Shown: positions 43,211 to 52,116 of the stretch, piece after piece | Layout: the number at the start of each line of letters is the position of its first letter | Numbering within the stretch: position 1 is the first letter of the stretch | Assembly (NCBI GenBank): GCA_002331485.1 | Contig: DCYS01000002.1 | Coordinates: 62,001 to 126,000 of the forward strand | From: Flavobacteriales bacterium UBA2104 | GTDB lineage: Bacteria; Bacteroidota; Bacteroidia; Flavobacteriales_D; Crocinitomicaceae | DNA length: 64,000 nucleotides | Reading direction: 5' to 3' | The notes under the pieces: generated by a model | Told to the model about the DNA's origin: nothing | Database searches by the model: none | The model's input: only the letters and a program-made list of their open reading frames with translations | Translations under genes and position numbers: made by a program

Positions 43211-45466
43211 ATGATTATGCTCAGAACGTTATTATGCTCCTTGTTAGTTCTTGGAGTTTTTGCGGCATTCGCCCAGAAAAAAGAAGATAAAAAAGATAAT
43301 TCAGCGCTATACAATGGATTAAAATTTAGATCTGTAGGCCCAGCTTTAATGTCGGGTCGAGTAGCGGATATTGCGATTCATCCCGAAAATGAAAACATAT
43401 GGTATGTAGCATTTGGATCTGGAGGAGTCTGGAAAACTAAGAATTCAGGAACTACATGGAATCCAATATTTGATGGACAAAAATCTTATTCGATCGGATG
43501 CATTACGTTAGATCCAAATAACCCCGATGTAGTTTGGGTCGGAACGGGTGAAAATGTAGGAGGACGTCACATTGGTTTTGGTGATGGGATCTACAAAAGT
43601 GAAGATGGCGGCGCGTCCTGGAAGAAAAAGGGATTGGAGAAGTCGGAACATCTCTCAAAGATCATTATCGATCCTCGTAACTCAGAAAAAATCATTGTTG
43701 CTTCTCAAGGACCGTTGTGGTCTAAAGGCGGACAACGAGGAGTTTATATTTCAATTGACGGAGGAGAATCATGGGAAAGAACATTAGGAGATGACGAATG
43801 GGTTGGCGCAACTGATCTTGCTATTGATCCACGTGATCCTGACGTAATCTACGCAGCAACCTGGCAGCGTCATCGTAAAGTGGCTGCCTACATGGGTGGC
43901 GGACCAGGAACGGCTTTACACAAGTCAACAGATGGAGGCGAAACATGGACGAAACTGACTAAAGGATTACCTTCGGGTAATCTGGGGAAGATCGGATTAG
44001 CGATTTCTCCAATAGATCCAGACGTTCTTTACGCTGCGATTGAACAAGAAAGAAGATCAGGAGGGTTTTACCGAAGTGATGACCGTGGAGCGAGTTGGAA
44101 AAAAATGTCTGACGCAATTTCTGGAGGAACAGGACCACATTATTATCAGGAGATCTGGGCGTCGCCACATCAGTTTGATAAAGTTTATTTCGCAGATAAC
44201 TACATGCAGGTGACAGAAGATGGAGGGAAGACCTTCGAGCGAATGAACGAAACAAATAAGCACGTTGATAATCACGCAGTTGCTTTTAAGAAGAGTGATG
44301 AGAATTATGTTCTTGTGGGTTGCGATGGCGGATTATACCAGTCTTTTGACAATACAAAATCGTGGAAGTTCATCAGCAATTTACCAACTACTCAGTTCTA
44401 TAAAATCGCCATTGATGATCGTAAGCCTTTCTATAATATTTACGGAGGAACTCAGGATAACAATACACAAGGTGGGCCGAGTCAAACGGATAACGTGCAT
44501 GGAATACGAAATTCGGACTGGTTTATTGCTCTATTTGGAGATGGTCATCAGCCCGCAACAGAACCTGGAAATCCAAATGTAGTTTATGCGCAATGGCAAC
44601 AGGGAAACCTTGTTCGTGTGGATATGGAAACAGGAGAAATGATGTATATCCAGCCACAAGCAGATGTGGATGAAAAGCGCGATCGTTTCAACTGGGATGC
44701 ACCGATTTTAGTGAGTCCACATAAACCGTCTCGTATTTATCATGCTTCTCAACGTGTTTGGAAATCAGAAGATCGAGGTGCCACCTGGGAACCTATTTCA
44801 GGAGATCTAACTAATCAGAAAGAACGTATTGATACAAAGTTTTACGGGGAGAAACAGAGCTGGGACAATGCCTGGGATATTTACGCGATGTCCAACTTTA
44901 GTAATATTACTTCGTTGAGTGAGTCACCTCAGCAAGAGGGATTGCTGTATGCCGGAACAGATGATGGAATCCTTCAAGTGACAGAGAATGGAGGCGAATC
45001 CTGGAGAAAGATCAATGTGGAAGAATTGCCTGGTGTTCCAAAAGAGGCGTTTGTCAATGATATCAAAGCAGATTTACATGATGCAAATACGGTTTTCGTT
45101 TCATTGGATAACCATAAGAATGGAGACTATAAACCCTATCTGTATGTATCAAAAGACAAAGGGAAATCGTGGAGATCCTTGAGTGAAGATTTACCTGAAA
45201 ATCACCTGGTGTGGCGATTAGTCCAGGATCATGAGGATAAGAACTTACTATTCATCGGAACTGAATTTGGTGTTTTCTTCTCACAGGACTATGGAAAGAA
45301 CTGGACAAAACTCAAAGGAGGAATGCCAACGATTGCTGTACGTGATCTTGCGATCCACAAAGAAGAGAATGATCTCGTAGCCGGAACATTTGGACGCAGT
45401 ATTTACATCCTGGATGATTATTCGGCGTTGCGCGATGCGAAAGTTGAAGAAACCAAAGCTTTATAA
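43211..45466 (+). CDS. sortilin/VPS10-like BNR propeller protein, N-terminal part of a frameshifted gene
   Basis: The reading frame from the ATG at 43211 encodes 751 residues. A signal peptide ends at about residue 22 (FAAFAQ). The rest carries BNR/Asp-box repeats of a VPS10-like propeller: TKNSGTTW, YKSEDGGASW, YISIDGGESW, HKSTDGGETW, VTENGGESW, YVSKDKGKSW and SQDYGKNW. The downstream paralogue (46461-49709) aligns along the whole length, but this frame stops at 45464-45466 where the paralogue continues. A TTG start at 43133 is possible but would place 26 non-signal residues ahead of the signal peptide. The family is often annotated as a glycosyl hydrolase; the actual role is unknown. Confidence 0.8.
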   Translation: MIMLRTLLCSLLVLGVFAAFAQKKEDKKDNSALYNGLKFRSVGPALMSGRVADIAIHPENENIWYVAFGSGGVWKTKNSGTTWNPIFDGQKSYSIGCITLDPNNPDVVWVGTGENVGGRHIGFGDGIYKSEDGGASWKKKGLEKSEHLSKIIIDPRNSEKIIVASQGPLWSKGGQRGVYISIDGGESWERTLGDDEWVGATDLAIDPRDPDVIYAATWQRHRKVAAYMGGGPGTALHKSTDGGETWTKLTKGLPSGNLGKIGLAISPIDPDVLYAAIEQERRSGGFYRSDDRGASWKKMSDAISGGTGPHYYQEIWASPHQFDKVYFADNYMQVTEDGGKTFERMNETNKHVDNHAVAFKKSDENYVLVGCDGGLYQSFDNTKSWKFISNLPTTQFYKIAIDDRKPFYNIYGGTQDNNTQGGPSQTDNVHGIRNSDWFIALFGDGHQPATEPGNPNVVYAQWQQGNLVRVDMETGEMMYIQPQADVDEKRDRFNWDAPILVSPHKPSRIYHASQRVWKSEDRGATWEPISGDLTNQKERIDTKFYGEKQSWDNAWDIYAMSNFSNITSLSESPQQEGLLYAGTDDGILQVTENGGESWRKINVEELPGVPKEAFVNDIKADLHDANTVFVSLDNHKNGDYKPYLYVSKDKGKSWRSLSEDLPENHLVWRLVQDHEDKNLLFIGTEFGVFFSQDYGKNWTKLKGGMPTIAVRDLAIHKEENDLVAGTFGRSIYILDDYSALRDAKVEETKAL

Positions 45467-46430
45467 GCCGAAAGATGGATTGTGGTACATTAAAAAACGA
45501 GTACTAGGTTCAAGCAGAAAAGCTTCTCAGGGTGATGCCTTTTTTGTAGCCGATAATGAGAAGTTTGGAGTGAATTTTACTTATTACCAGGAGGAGAAGT
45601 ATCAATCCAAGGAGGCAAAACGAAAAGCGAAAGAGAAAGAAGCGGAAGGTGCTGTTGGTGTTCCCAAATGGGAAACGCTTGATGAAGAAAAGAATGAGAT
45701 CAAGCCGAGTGTTTGGTTGTTTGTTTTTGATAACGATGGAAACGTGATCAAACGCATAAAGGCGAAAAACAGTAAAGGAATGAATCGCGTAAATTGGAAT
45801 TTGAGTACGACTTCGAAGAGGCCTATGCGAAAATCCTCACAAAAAGTAAGAGATGGATATTTGGTAGCACCTGGAACTTATTCAGCACAACTGTATAAGA
45901 AAGTTGATGGTGTAATCTCAAGTATTTCTGAGAAGGTAGAGTTTGATGTGAATCCACTTTATCTGGACCGAGGAGATTACCAGGATATGATTGCATTTTG
46001 GGGTGGATTGCAAGAAGCACAGTCCGAACTGCAGTTAGTAAGAACTGAATTGAATGATCAAAAAGAGAATATCGGAATTCTATTAAAGGCATACGAAACG
46101 GCAGACAAGGTAGATTCAGCACTTTATGCAGAGTTGGTGCAGACTAGAGAGTCACTGTATCAAATAGATATCGAAATGAATGGCTCTCCTTCTCGTCGTG
46201 AGGTAGGTGAAAAAACTGATAACCTTTCAGCGAGCGATTATTTGGGGTCAGCCTCTTTGGGTACATCCTACTCTTCTTTGGGCCCTACACCGTCTCATCG
46301 AAAATATTTGAATAATGCCGTAACAATCATCACTCGTTTAGATGGAAAATTGATGAATCAAGCGGAAAAGATCCCAGGGTTTAAAGAGAAATTAGAATCT
46401 ATGGGGTGCTCTCCAATCGTATTAAAATAG
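45390..46430 (+). CDS. sortilin/VPS10-like protein, C-terminal part of the frameshifted gene
   Basis: This frame is +1 relative to the preceding one. From about 45453 its product, LYKPKDGLWYIKK and onward (FGVNFTYYQEEKY, GMNRVNWNLSTTSKRP, LVAPGTYSAQLYKK), matches the C-terminal third of the next gene's product (FPIRDGLQYIES, FGVTFTYY, GVNRLTWNMRYP, LVLPGKYTVELFQ). The first 20 codons are frame overlap and not real protein. If the frame were restored the gene would give about 1072 residues against 1082 in the paralogue. The fragment would not be exported by itself because it lacks a signal peptide. Confidence 0.7.
   Translation: MDAVFTSWMIIRRCAMRKLKKPKLYKPKDGLWYIKKRVLGSSRKASQGDAFFVADNEKFGVNFTYYQEEKYQSKEAKRKAKEKEAEGAVGVPKWETLDEEKNEIKPSVWLFVFDNDGNVIKRIKAKNSKGMNRVNWNLSTTSKRPMRKSSQKVRDGYLVAPGTYSAQLYKKVDGVISSISEKVEFDVNPLYLDRGDYQDMIAFWGGLQEAQSELQLVRTELNDQKENIGILLKAYETADKVDSALYAELVQTRESLYQIDIEMNGSPSRREVGEKTDNLSASDYLGSASLGTSYSSLGPTPSHRKYLNNAVTIITRLDGKLMNQAEKIPGFKEKLESMGCSPIVLK
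45447..45466 (+). other. frameshift site in the first sortilin-like gene
   Basis: Homology to the paralogue passes from one frame to the next within this stretch. One extra base in the AAA of ACCAAAGC would explain it: without it the frame reads TKLYKPKDGLWYI. It could be a true mutation or a sequencing error. Confidence 0.7.
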
Positions 46431-46460
46431 AGAATATAACATTAGATAAAATTGAATAAA

Positions 46461-49400
46461 ATGAAGAACGTTGTTTTAATTATAGCCATCGCCTTAGGAC
46501 TTTCTGCTCAAGCTCAAGATGAGAAGAAGGAACTCAATTCGGGGACTGTTTCAGGACTTTCCTTTCGTAATATTGGCCCAGCCTTAACATCTGGTAGAGT
46601 AGCAGATATTGCTGTTAATCCAGATAATACAAGTGAATATTATGTCGCTGTTGCATCAGGCGGCGTTTGGAAAACAACAAATCACGGAAACACGTATGAA
46701 CCTGTTTTTGATGGAGAAGGTTCTTATTCCATTGGGTGTGTAACGATCGATCCTAATAATTCCAATACGATCTGGGTAGGGACAGGAGAGAATAACAACC
46801 AACGATCAGTTGCTTACGGTGACGGTGTGTACAAGTCAGTAAACGGTGGTAAGAGCTGGAAGAACATGGGCTTGAAAGAATCAGAGCACATTTCGAAAGT
46901 AATTGTTGATCCGAGAGATTCTGATGTGATCTACGTGGCGGCTTATGGTCCACTTTGGTCAGATGGAGGTGAACGCGGAGTGTATAAATCAACGGATGGT
47001 GGTGAGACTTGGAAGCAGATCCACCATGTTTCTGATCAGACAGGAACTGCAGATCTTGTAATGGATCCGAACGACCCTGATGTACTTTACGCAGCGGATC
47101 ATCAACGAAGAAGACATGTTTTCACGTACATCGGTGGAGGTGAAGAAAGTTCGCTTTACAAAACTGAAGATGGAGGTGAGACCTGGACTGAGATTACGAA
47201 TGGATTGCCGAAAGGAAAGATGGGTCGAATTGGTCTAGCAGTTTCTCCAGTGAATAGCAATTATGTTTATGCCATTGTCGAAGCAGAAGATGGTAAGCAT
47301 GGATTTTACCGATCTACGAACAAAGGATTGAACTGGTCAAAAGGAAGTAGTTACAAAACATCGGGAAATTATTATCAAGAGATCATTTGTGACCCGAAAG
47401 ATGTTGACAAGGTGTTTAGTATGAATACCTGGTTGCATCATACTGAAGATGGAGGGAAGACTTTCAAGCGAACAGGAGAAAAAGGGAAACATGTGGACAA
47501 TCACTGTATTTGGATCGACCCGCAAGACACGGATCACTGGATCGTAGGATGTGATGGTGGAATCTACGAAACATGGGATCATGCGAGTAACTGGCACTAT
47601 AAGCCTAATTTACCAATCACTCAATTCTACAAAGTAGCAGTTGATAACGATGTTCCCTTCTACAATGTGTATGGTGGAACACAGGATAATAATTCCATGG
47701 GTGGACCTTCTCGAACGATCAACAATGCAGGGATCCAAAACTCAGATTGGTACATCACCAATGGAGGAGACGGATTTGAGTCGCAAGTAGATCCTGAAAA
47801 TCCTGATATCGTTTATGCTCAGGCTCAATATGGATGGTTAGTGAGATATGATAGAAAAAGTGGTGAGAAGATCGGGATCCAACCAATGCCCGGAAAAGGA
47901 GAAAAAGCTTATCGATGGAATTGGGACGCTCCATTAGTGGTTTCTAATCACGATAATAAGCGCCTCTATTTTGCGGCCAACAAAGTATTCAAAAGTGACA
48001 ACCGAGGAGACACCTGGGAGACGATTTCAGGAGATTTGACGCGTCAATTGGATCGTAACAAGATGAAAGTGATGGGAGAAATCCAATCGCCAGACGTGGT
48101 TATGAAGAATAAATCTACAACCATATTTGGAAATATCGTTGCACTTGATGAGTCGGCATTGAACGAGAACTTGCTGTATGCTGGAACGGACGATGGATTG
48201 GTACAAATCACAGAAGATGGGGGAGCTAATTGGAAGAAAAAAGAGAGTTTTCCTGGTGTTCCATCAATGACTTATGTAAATATGTTATTGGCTTCTCAGC
48301 ACGATGAAAATACAGTTTACGCAGTATTCAATAACCATAAGCGTGGAGACTTCAAACCTTATATCTTGAAAAGTACTGACAAAGGAAATTCATGGAAATC
48401 AATTGCAGGAAACCTACCTGAAAGAGGATCTGTTTACGCGATCGCAGAGGATCATGAAAACAAGGATCTACTTTTTGCAGGAACAGAATTCGGAGTATTC
48501 TTTACTACAGATGGCGGTAAGAACTGGATCCAGTTAAAGTCAGGTTTGCCAACGATCGCGATTAGAGATATAGCAATTCAGAAAAGAGAGAATGACCTTG
48601 TATTGGCATCATTTGGACGAGGTTTCTATGTGCTGGATGATTATTCTCCTCTTCGCGAAGTATCGACAGAGATGCTTACTGAGAAAGCCAAGATCTTCCC
48701 GATTCGCGATGGATTACAATACATCGAGTCGAATCCATTAGGCGGTAGAGGTACAGGTTCACAAGGAGCATCGCATTATGCGGCGAAAAACCCACCATTT
48801 GGAGTTACGTTTACATATTATGTTAAGGATAAGCCTAAATCACCGACTGATGAACGTCGTGAGGCGGAGAAGAAAGCGAAAGAAGCAGGAGACGAGATCG
48901 ATTACCCAACGTATGAAGAATTCGTTGAAGAAGATCGCTACGAAAAACCGTATTTACTTTTTGTAATTAAAGATCTGGATGGAGAAGAGGTGCAAAGGAT
49001 AAGAACTAGTGTTAAAACAGGTGTGAATCGTCTGACGTGGAACATGCGTTATCCAGCTTCAACTCCGATCAAACTCAAAGAGGGTAAAGTAGGTAGATAT
49101 AGTATGCCAAGTCAAGGTCCTTTGGTTTTACCCGGTAAATATACAGTTGAATTGTTTCAATCAGATAATGGGGAGATCGAAAAGATAGCCGCCCCTCAAT
49201 CATTTGAGATCAATGCGCTGGAAAATTCATCATTGGCCAGACAAACAAAGGAGAATCTATCATTCAAAAGGGAGTTGGCTGAATTAAGACGTCAATTCCG
49301 AGGGACCAATGGAAGTTTTGGAGAGCTTAAAAAACGATTGAAATATGTAAAGGCTGCGATCATAAATTATCCTGGAACGGATATGGAGTGGATGAAGTTA

Positions 49401-49709
49401 GTAAATGCCATAGAAGATTCTGTTCATGCAATAGATATTGCGATGTGGGGAGATTCACACAAGTCAAGTCGTGATGTAGAAACATTGCCTGGAACAGGAA
49501 GTCGTATTTCGACTATAGTTTACCAAACATGGTATTCAACATCAAATCCAACGACTACTCAGAAAGAACAATATGCAATTGCCAAGGAGCAATACGCTGA
49601 GATCAAGTCTTCAGTGTCGAAAGTAAGAACGGCGATTGAAAACCTTGAATCATCGTTGAATGAACAAGGTGTTCCCTACACACCACAAAGGAAAGGGTTT
49701 AAGGAGTAA
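46461..49709 (+). CDS. sortilin/VPS10-like BNR propeller protein (intact paralogue)
   Basis: A 1082-residue exported protein from the ATG at 46461 (MKNVVLIIAIALGLSAQAQ); a TTG three codons earlier is an alternative start. Residues about 30-740 form VPS10-like propeller domains with many Asp-box repeats (YKSVNGGKSW, YKSTDGGETW, YKTEDGGETW, FKSDNRGDTW, ITEDGGANW, LKSTDKGNSW). Residues about 745-1082 make up a beta domain and a helical tail. It lies 21 nt after the frameshifted homologue, and the pair looks like a tandem duplication. Proteins of this kind are common in Bacteroidota; cell-surface or periplasmic binding is likely, and enzyme activity is unproven. A strong terminator follows. Confidence 0.88.
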   Translation: MKNVVLIIAIALGLSAQAQDEKKELNSGTVSGLSFRNIGPALTSGRVADIAVNPDNTSEYYVAVASGGVWKTTNHGNTYEPVFDGEGSYSIGCVTIDPNNSNTIWVGTGENNNQRSVAYGDGVYKSVNGGKSWKNMGLKESEHISKVIVDPRDSDVIYVAAYGPLWSDGGERGVYKSTDGGETWKQIHHVSDQTGTADLVMDPNDPDVLYAADHQRRRHVFTYIGGGEESSLYKTEDGGETWTEITNGLPKGKMGRIGLAVSPVNSNYVYAIVEAEDGKHGFYRSTNKGLNWSKGSSYKTSGNYYQEIICDPKDVDKVFSMNTWLHHTEDGGKTFKRTGEKGKHVDNHCIWIDPQDTDHWIVGCDGGIYETWDHASNWHYKPNLPITQFYKVAVDNDVPFYNVYGGTQDNNSMGGPSRTINNAGIQNSDWYITNGGDGFESQVDPENPDIVYAQAQYGWLVRYDRKSGEKIGIQPMPGKGEKAYRWNWDAPLVVSNHDNKRLYFAANKVFKSDNRGDTWETISGDLTRQLDRNKMKVMGEIQSPDVVMKNKSTTIFGNIVALDESALNENLLYAGTDDGLVQITEDGGANWKKKESFPGVPSMTYVNMLLASQHDENTVYAVFNNHKRGDFKPYILKSTDKGNSWKSIAGNLPERGSVYAIAEDHENKDLLFAGTEFGVFFTTDGGKNWIQLKSGLPTIAIRDIAIQKRENDLVLASFGRGFYVLDDYSPLREVSTEMLTEKAKIFPIRDGLQYIESNPLGGRGTGSQGASHYAAKNPPFGVTFTYYVKDKPKSPTDERREAEKKAKEAGDEIDYPTYEEFVEEDRYEKPYLLFVIKDLDGEEVQRIRTSVKTGVNRLTWNMRYPASTPIKLKEGKVGRYSMPSQGPLVLPGKYTVELFQSDNGEIEKIAAPQSFEINALENSSLARQTKENLSFKRELAELRRQFRGTNGSFGELKKRLKYVKAAIINYPGTDMEWMKLVNAIEDSVHAIDIAMWGDSHKSSRDVETLPGTGSRISTIVYQTWYSTSNPTTTQKEQYAIAKEQYAEIKSSVSKVRTAIENLESSLNEQGVPYTPQRKGFKE

Positions 49710-49729
49710 TTTTTAAGTGACTATTGAAT

Positions 49730-49769
49730 AAGTGAGCAGTGACCAATTTGTTACTGCTCACTTTTTTTT
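49730..49769 (+). terminator. intrinsic terminator of the sortilin-like gene pair
   Basis: An 11-bp stem, AAGTGAGCAGT/ACTGCTCACTT, followed by a run of T. The stem sequence resembles the AGTGACTA-type words of the nearby decayed repeats, so a repeat may have been recruited as a terminator. Confidence 0.85.
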
Positions 49770-49787
49770 ACAGAACCAGAACTAAAC

Positions 49788-50996
49788 CTAAACCGATTTA
49801 CTTATAGGTAGTACTTTCCAATACGATATACACCTCCACATCCATTCTAGTGGACCAAACTTGTAATAGGTCAACCAAATTTTACTGAGTATGACCTGTA
49901 GACTAAATGTAATAACAACGATCAATATACAATCAACTACACTGAACATATGGTAGAGACCAAAGCTTCTCATGATCACATATCCAATAACACTTTGTAG
50001 AATGTAATTAGTAAAAGCCATTCTTCCTGCGTATTGCAAAGGACTTACTAGTTTGCTAAATGTGTTTCTTCTCAAGAAAAAAGCGATTAACCACAAGTAC
50101 ATCAGGGAAAGCGATATATCTGACAGGTAGTAAATGGACATAAGGACAAATGATATGATTGATCCATGTTCAACAACACCAGAGGGAACGATATAGTAGA
50201 GAAGAAAAAAGCGATAAGTTAGGAGTACCACGAGGCTAATGATCAAAAATGGTTGTGACCTTTTCAACCAAATATCGATAGCTGAGAGTAGCCCTTTTTT
50301 CACTAAATAACCTCCAAGTAACATCATCGTTAGCGCTACTGGTCCGATTCCAGTGTAGAAAAACTCCATGGCAAATAAATACTCTTTGATCCGCAATTTT
50401 ATGCCATTTAAATATGAGCCTTCCTGTTTTAATTGAATCATTTTCTCTTTGTTAATCTCTGCTAGAGGACTTTGATAATCCAGATTAGAAAAACTAATGA
50501 ACCAATTAAAGACTTCTTCGTAAAAAGGAAATATAAATACAAGAATAGCTAGCCACATTAAGACTTTTGCTGAACACCGAAAAGCCAACAAAAGAAGAAA
50601 GCCATACGCGCCATACAAGTGAAGTATATCCCCCGACCAGATAAAGAGAATGTGTAACACTCCGAAAAGAAATAAACTTCCAAAGCGCCTTAAGAAGAAT
50701 AAATTACTGAACTTCCCTTTTTCTTTTGCACGCTGAATTTGAAGGGCAACACCCATTCCAAAGAGCAGGGAGAAAATCACAAAGAATTTACTGTAGAAGA
50801 AGGTCTCTAGTATGAAAAATGATACTTCTGACCACCAAGCTGTTTGTTCTGCTTCCCATTCTCCCCTGAAAGTAAAAGCAGCATTCATGACGAGAATGTT
50901 TACCATGAAAATTCCGAAAACCGCAAAGCCTCTAAATACATCAAGATCGATAATCCTTGAAGTAATTATTGTTGGCATTTTTTTATTCGTAGCCAT
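49788..50996 (-). CDS. DUF418 family membrane protein
   Basis: A 402-residue polytopic inner-membrane protein with about nine or ten transmembrane helices. The N-terminus RIIDLDVFRGFAVFGIFMVNI and the C-terminal block PLQYAGRMAFTNYILQS and FGPLEWMWRCISY are DUF418 signatures, a family related to acyltransferase-like membrane proteins but of unknown function. A second possible start (residue 7) does not change the interpretation. The gene lies alone on the minus strand downstream of two small lipoprotein genes, with a 60-nt gap. Confidence 0.9.
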   Translation of the reverse strand: MATNKKMPTIITSRIIDLDVFRGFAVFGIFMVNILVMNAAFTFRGEWEAEQTAWWSEVSFFILETFFYSKFFVIFSLLFGMGVALQIQRAKEKGKFSNLFFLRRFGSLFLFGVLHILFIWSGDILHLYGAYGFLLLLAFRCSAKVLMWLAILVFIFPFYEEVFNWFISFSNLDYQSPLAEINKEKMIQLKQEGSYLNGIKLRIKEYLFAMEFFYTGIGPVALTMMLLGGYLVKKGLLSAIDIWLKRSQPFLIISLVVLLTYRFFLLYYIVPSGVVEHGSIISFVLMSIYYLSDISLSLMYLWLIAFFLRRNTFSKLVSPLQYAGRMAFTNYILQSVIGYVIMRSFGLYHMFSVVDCILIVVITFSLQVILSKIWLTYYKFGPLEWMWRCISYWKVLPISKSV

Positions 50997-51056
50997 GAAT
51001 TTATTTGTGCCGAAAGATAGTATATGGAAGGGTATAAATAATTAAGCAATCACGAT

Positions 51057-51527
51057 TTATTTTGCTTCATCGATTATCAAACCGATTTCCATAGCATAAA
51101 ACAAAGGGTCCTGGGGCATTGTATGTTCGATGATGTAGGTGTAAGTACCTTGTTTATCATAGATTTTACCTTTCTCAACAAGGTGTTCACTATCCCATAT
51201 ATCCAGTCCTGGTTCACCAATGTAATCTCCATTTTCATCACGAACTTTTAACTCATATGGATAAACTGATGCAATCCCATCTGGATCAATCTCAGTAACC
51301 CTGACGTTAGCTTTATTAAATTGAAACCCATTGGCATATCGAAAGGTCAAACTTAAATCGTAAGCTTTGTCAGTATTACTAATTTCAACTTTAAACTCAC
51401 GTTGATCTTCTTTCTTCCATTCTAAGTCTGGAGAAAGCTCTTTATTTTCGTAAAAAATTCGACCTTCAGGTTGACAGGAAACCAATGTAATTAAAGCAAG
51501 TGCCGAGGCTAAAATTTGATTTTTCAT
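51057..51527 (-). CDS. GldH-like gliding-motility lipoprotein
   Basis: A 156-residue lipoprotein; the signal ends in TLVSC, with lipidation at about Cys19. The mature domain reads YDLSLTFRYANGFQFNKANVRVTE, then YPYELKVRDENGDYIGEPGLDIWDSE and YTYIIEHTMP, ending with MEIGLIID. The order of motifs resembles GldH, a lipoprotein needed for T9SS/gliding in Flavobacterium, and this is a recognition from memory of the family pattern rather than a search. No other gld or por gene is adjacent, although three probable T9SS or envelope proteins occur in the window. Confidence 0.55.
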   Translation of the reverse strand: MKNQILASALALITLVSCQPEGRIFYENKELSPDLEWKKEDQREFKVEISNTDKAYDLSLTFRYANGFQFNKANVRVTEIDPDGIASVYPYELKVRDENGDYIGEPGLDIWDSEHLVEKGKIYDKQGTYTYIIEHTMPQDPLFYAMEIGLIIDEAK

Positions 51528-51584
51528 GATTAAGTTTTACTTGTAAGGTACTAAAAAAGCCTCAGAAAGAAAAGAAACACTTGA

Positions 51585-51956
51585 TCAGTCGAGTTTTGAC
51601 CCTCGGTAATGAGTTGTTGAATTTGCACCAGATGATCCATAGTGTATCGTAGCATAGACACTGTCAGGCTCAAATCTAAAATAGAAATAATTAAATCCAG
51701 CTAAAAAGGAATAGGTCTTACCATATTCAAAATTGTCTTCGTGAATATTGCCACCAAGAAATGAAATAGAGTCTTCCTTTAGCTCAACATCCAGAAAAAT
51801 CTGAGTTGTTGTGTTTGAGTAGTTACCGTTATTATCATAATACGTATATGATTTTTCAGTCCAATATCTACCCTTTACCGGGTGGTACATTTCATCATCC
51901 ACACAACTTGAAAGCGCTAATGCAAAACTAAAATAGATTAAGAAGTACTTTTTCAT
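51585..51956 (-). CDS. small putative lipoprotein, unknown
   Basis: A 123-residue protein. The signal MKKYFLIYFSFALALSSC ends in a good lipobox (LSSC), and the mature part is rich in Tyr, Asp, Asn and Ser (YYDNNGNYSNTTTQIF) with beta-strand-like segments. No family is recognised. It lies 57 nt upstream of the GldH-like lipoprotein on the same strand, so the two may share a transcript. It could be a surface-exposed lipoprotein, but nothing in the sequence shows a role. Confidence 0.65.
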   Translation of the reverse strand: MKKYFLIYFSFALALSSCVDDEMYHPVKGRYWTEKSYTYYDNNGNYSNTTTQIFLDVELKEDSISFLGGNIHEDNFEYGKTYSFLAGFNYFYFRFEPDSVYATIHYGSSGANSTTHYRGSKLD

Positions 51957-52116
51957 TTACAACTATTTCTGTTGAAAACGAAAAATACATAATTTTCGTT
52001 GGTTCTTTTTCTTTAAATCAGAACAATAATGGTAGTTAAATAACCCTATTTGTTCACCTTGCGTTTCCACAATTATTACGATATTAGTATCCAATTTTTA
52101 AGAAATTCAGACCGAT

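Noticed and set aside
45447..45466. Programmed +1 frameshift in the first sortilin-like gene
   Set aside because: No recognised slippery sequence, Shine-Dalgarno-like stimulator or downstream pseudoknot is visible, and the intact paralogue needs no shift; a plain indel or sequencing error is simpler.
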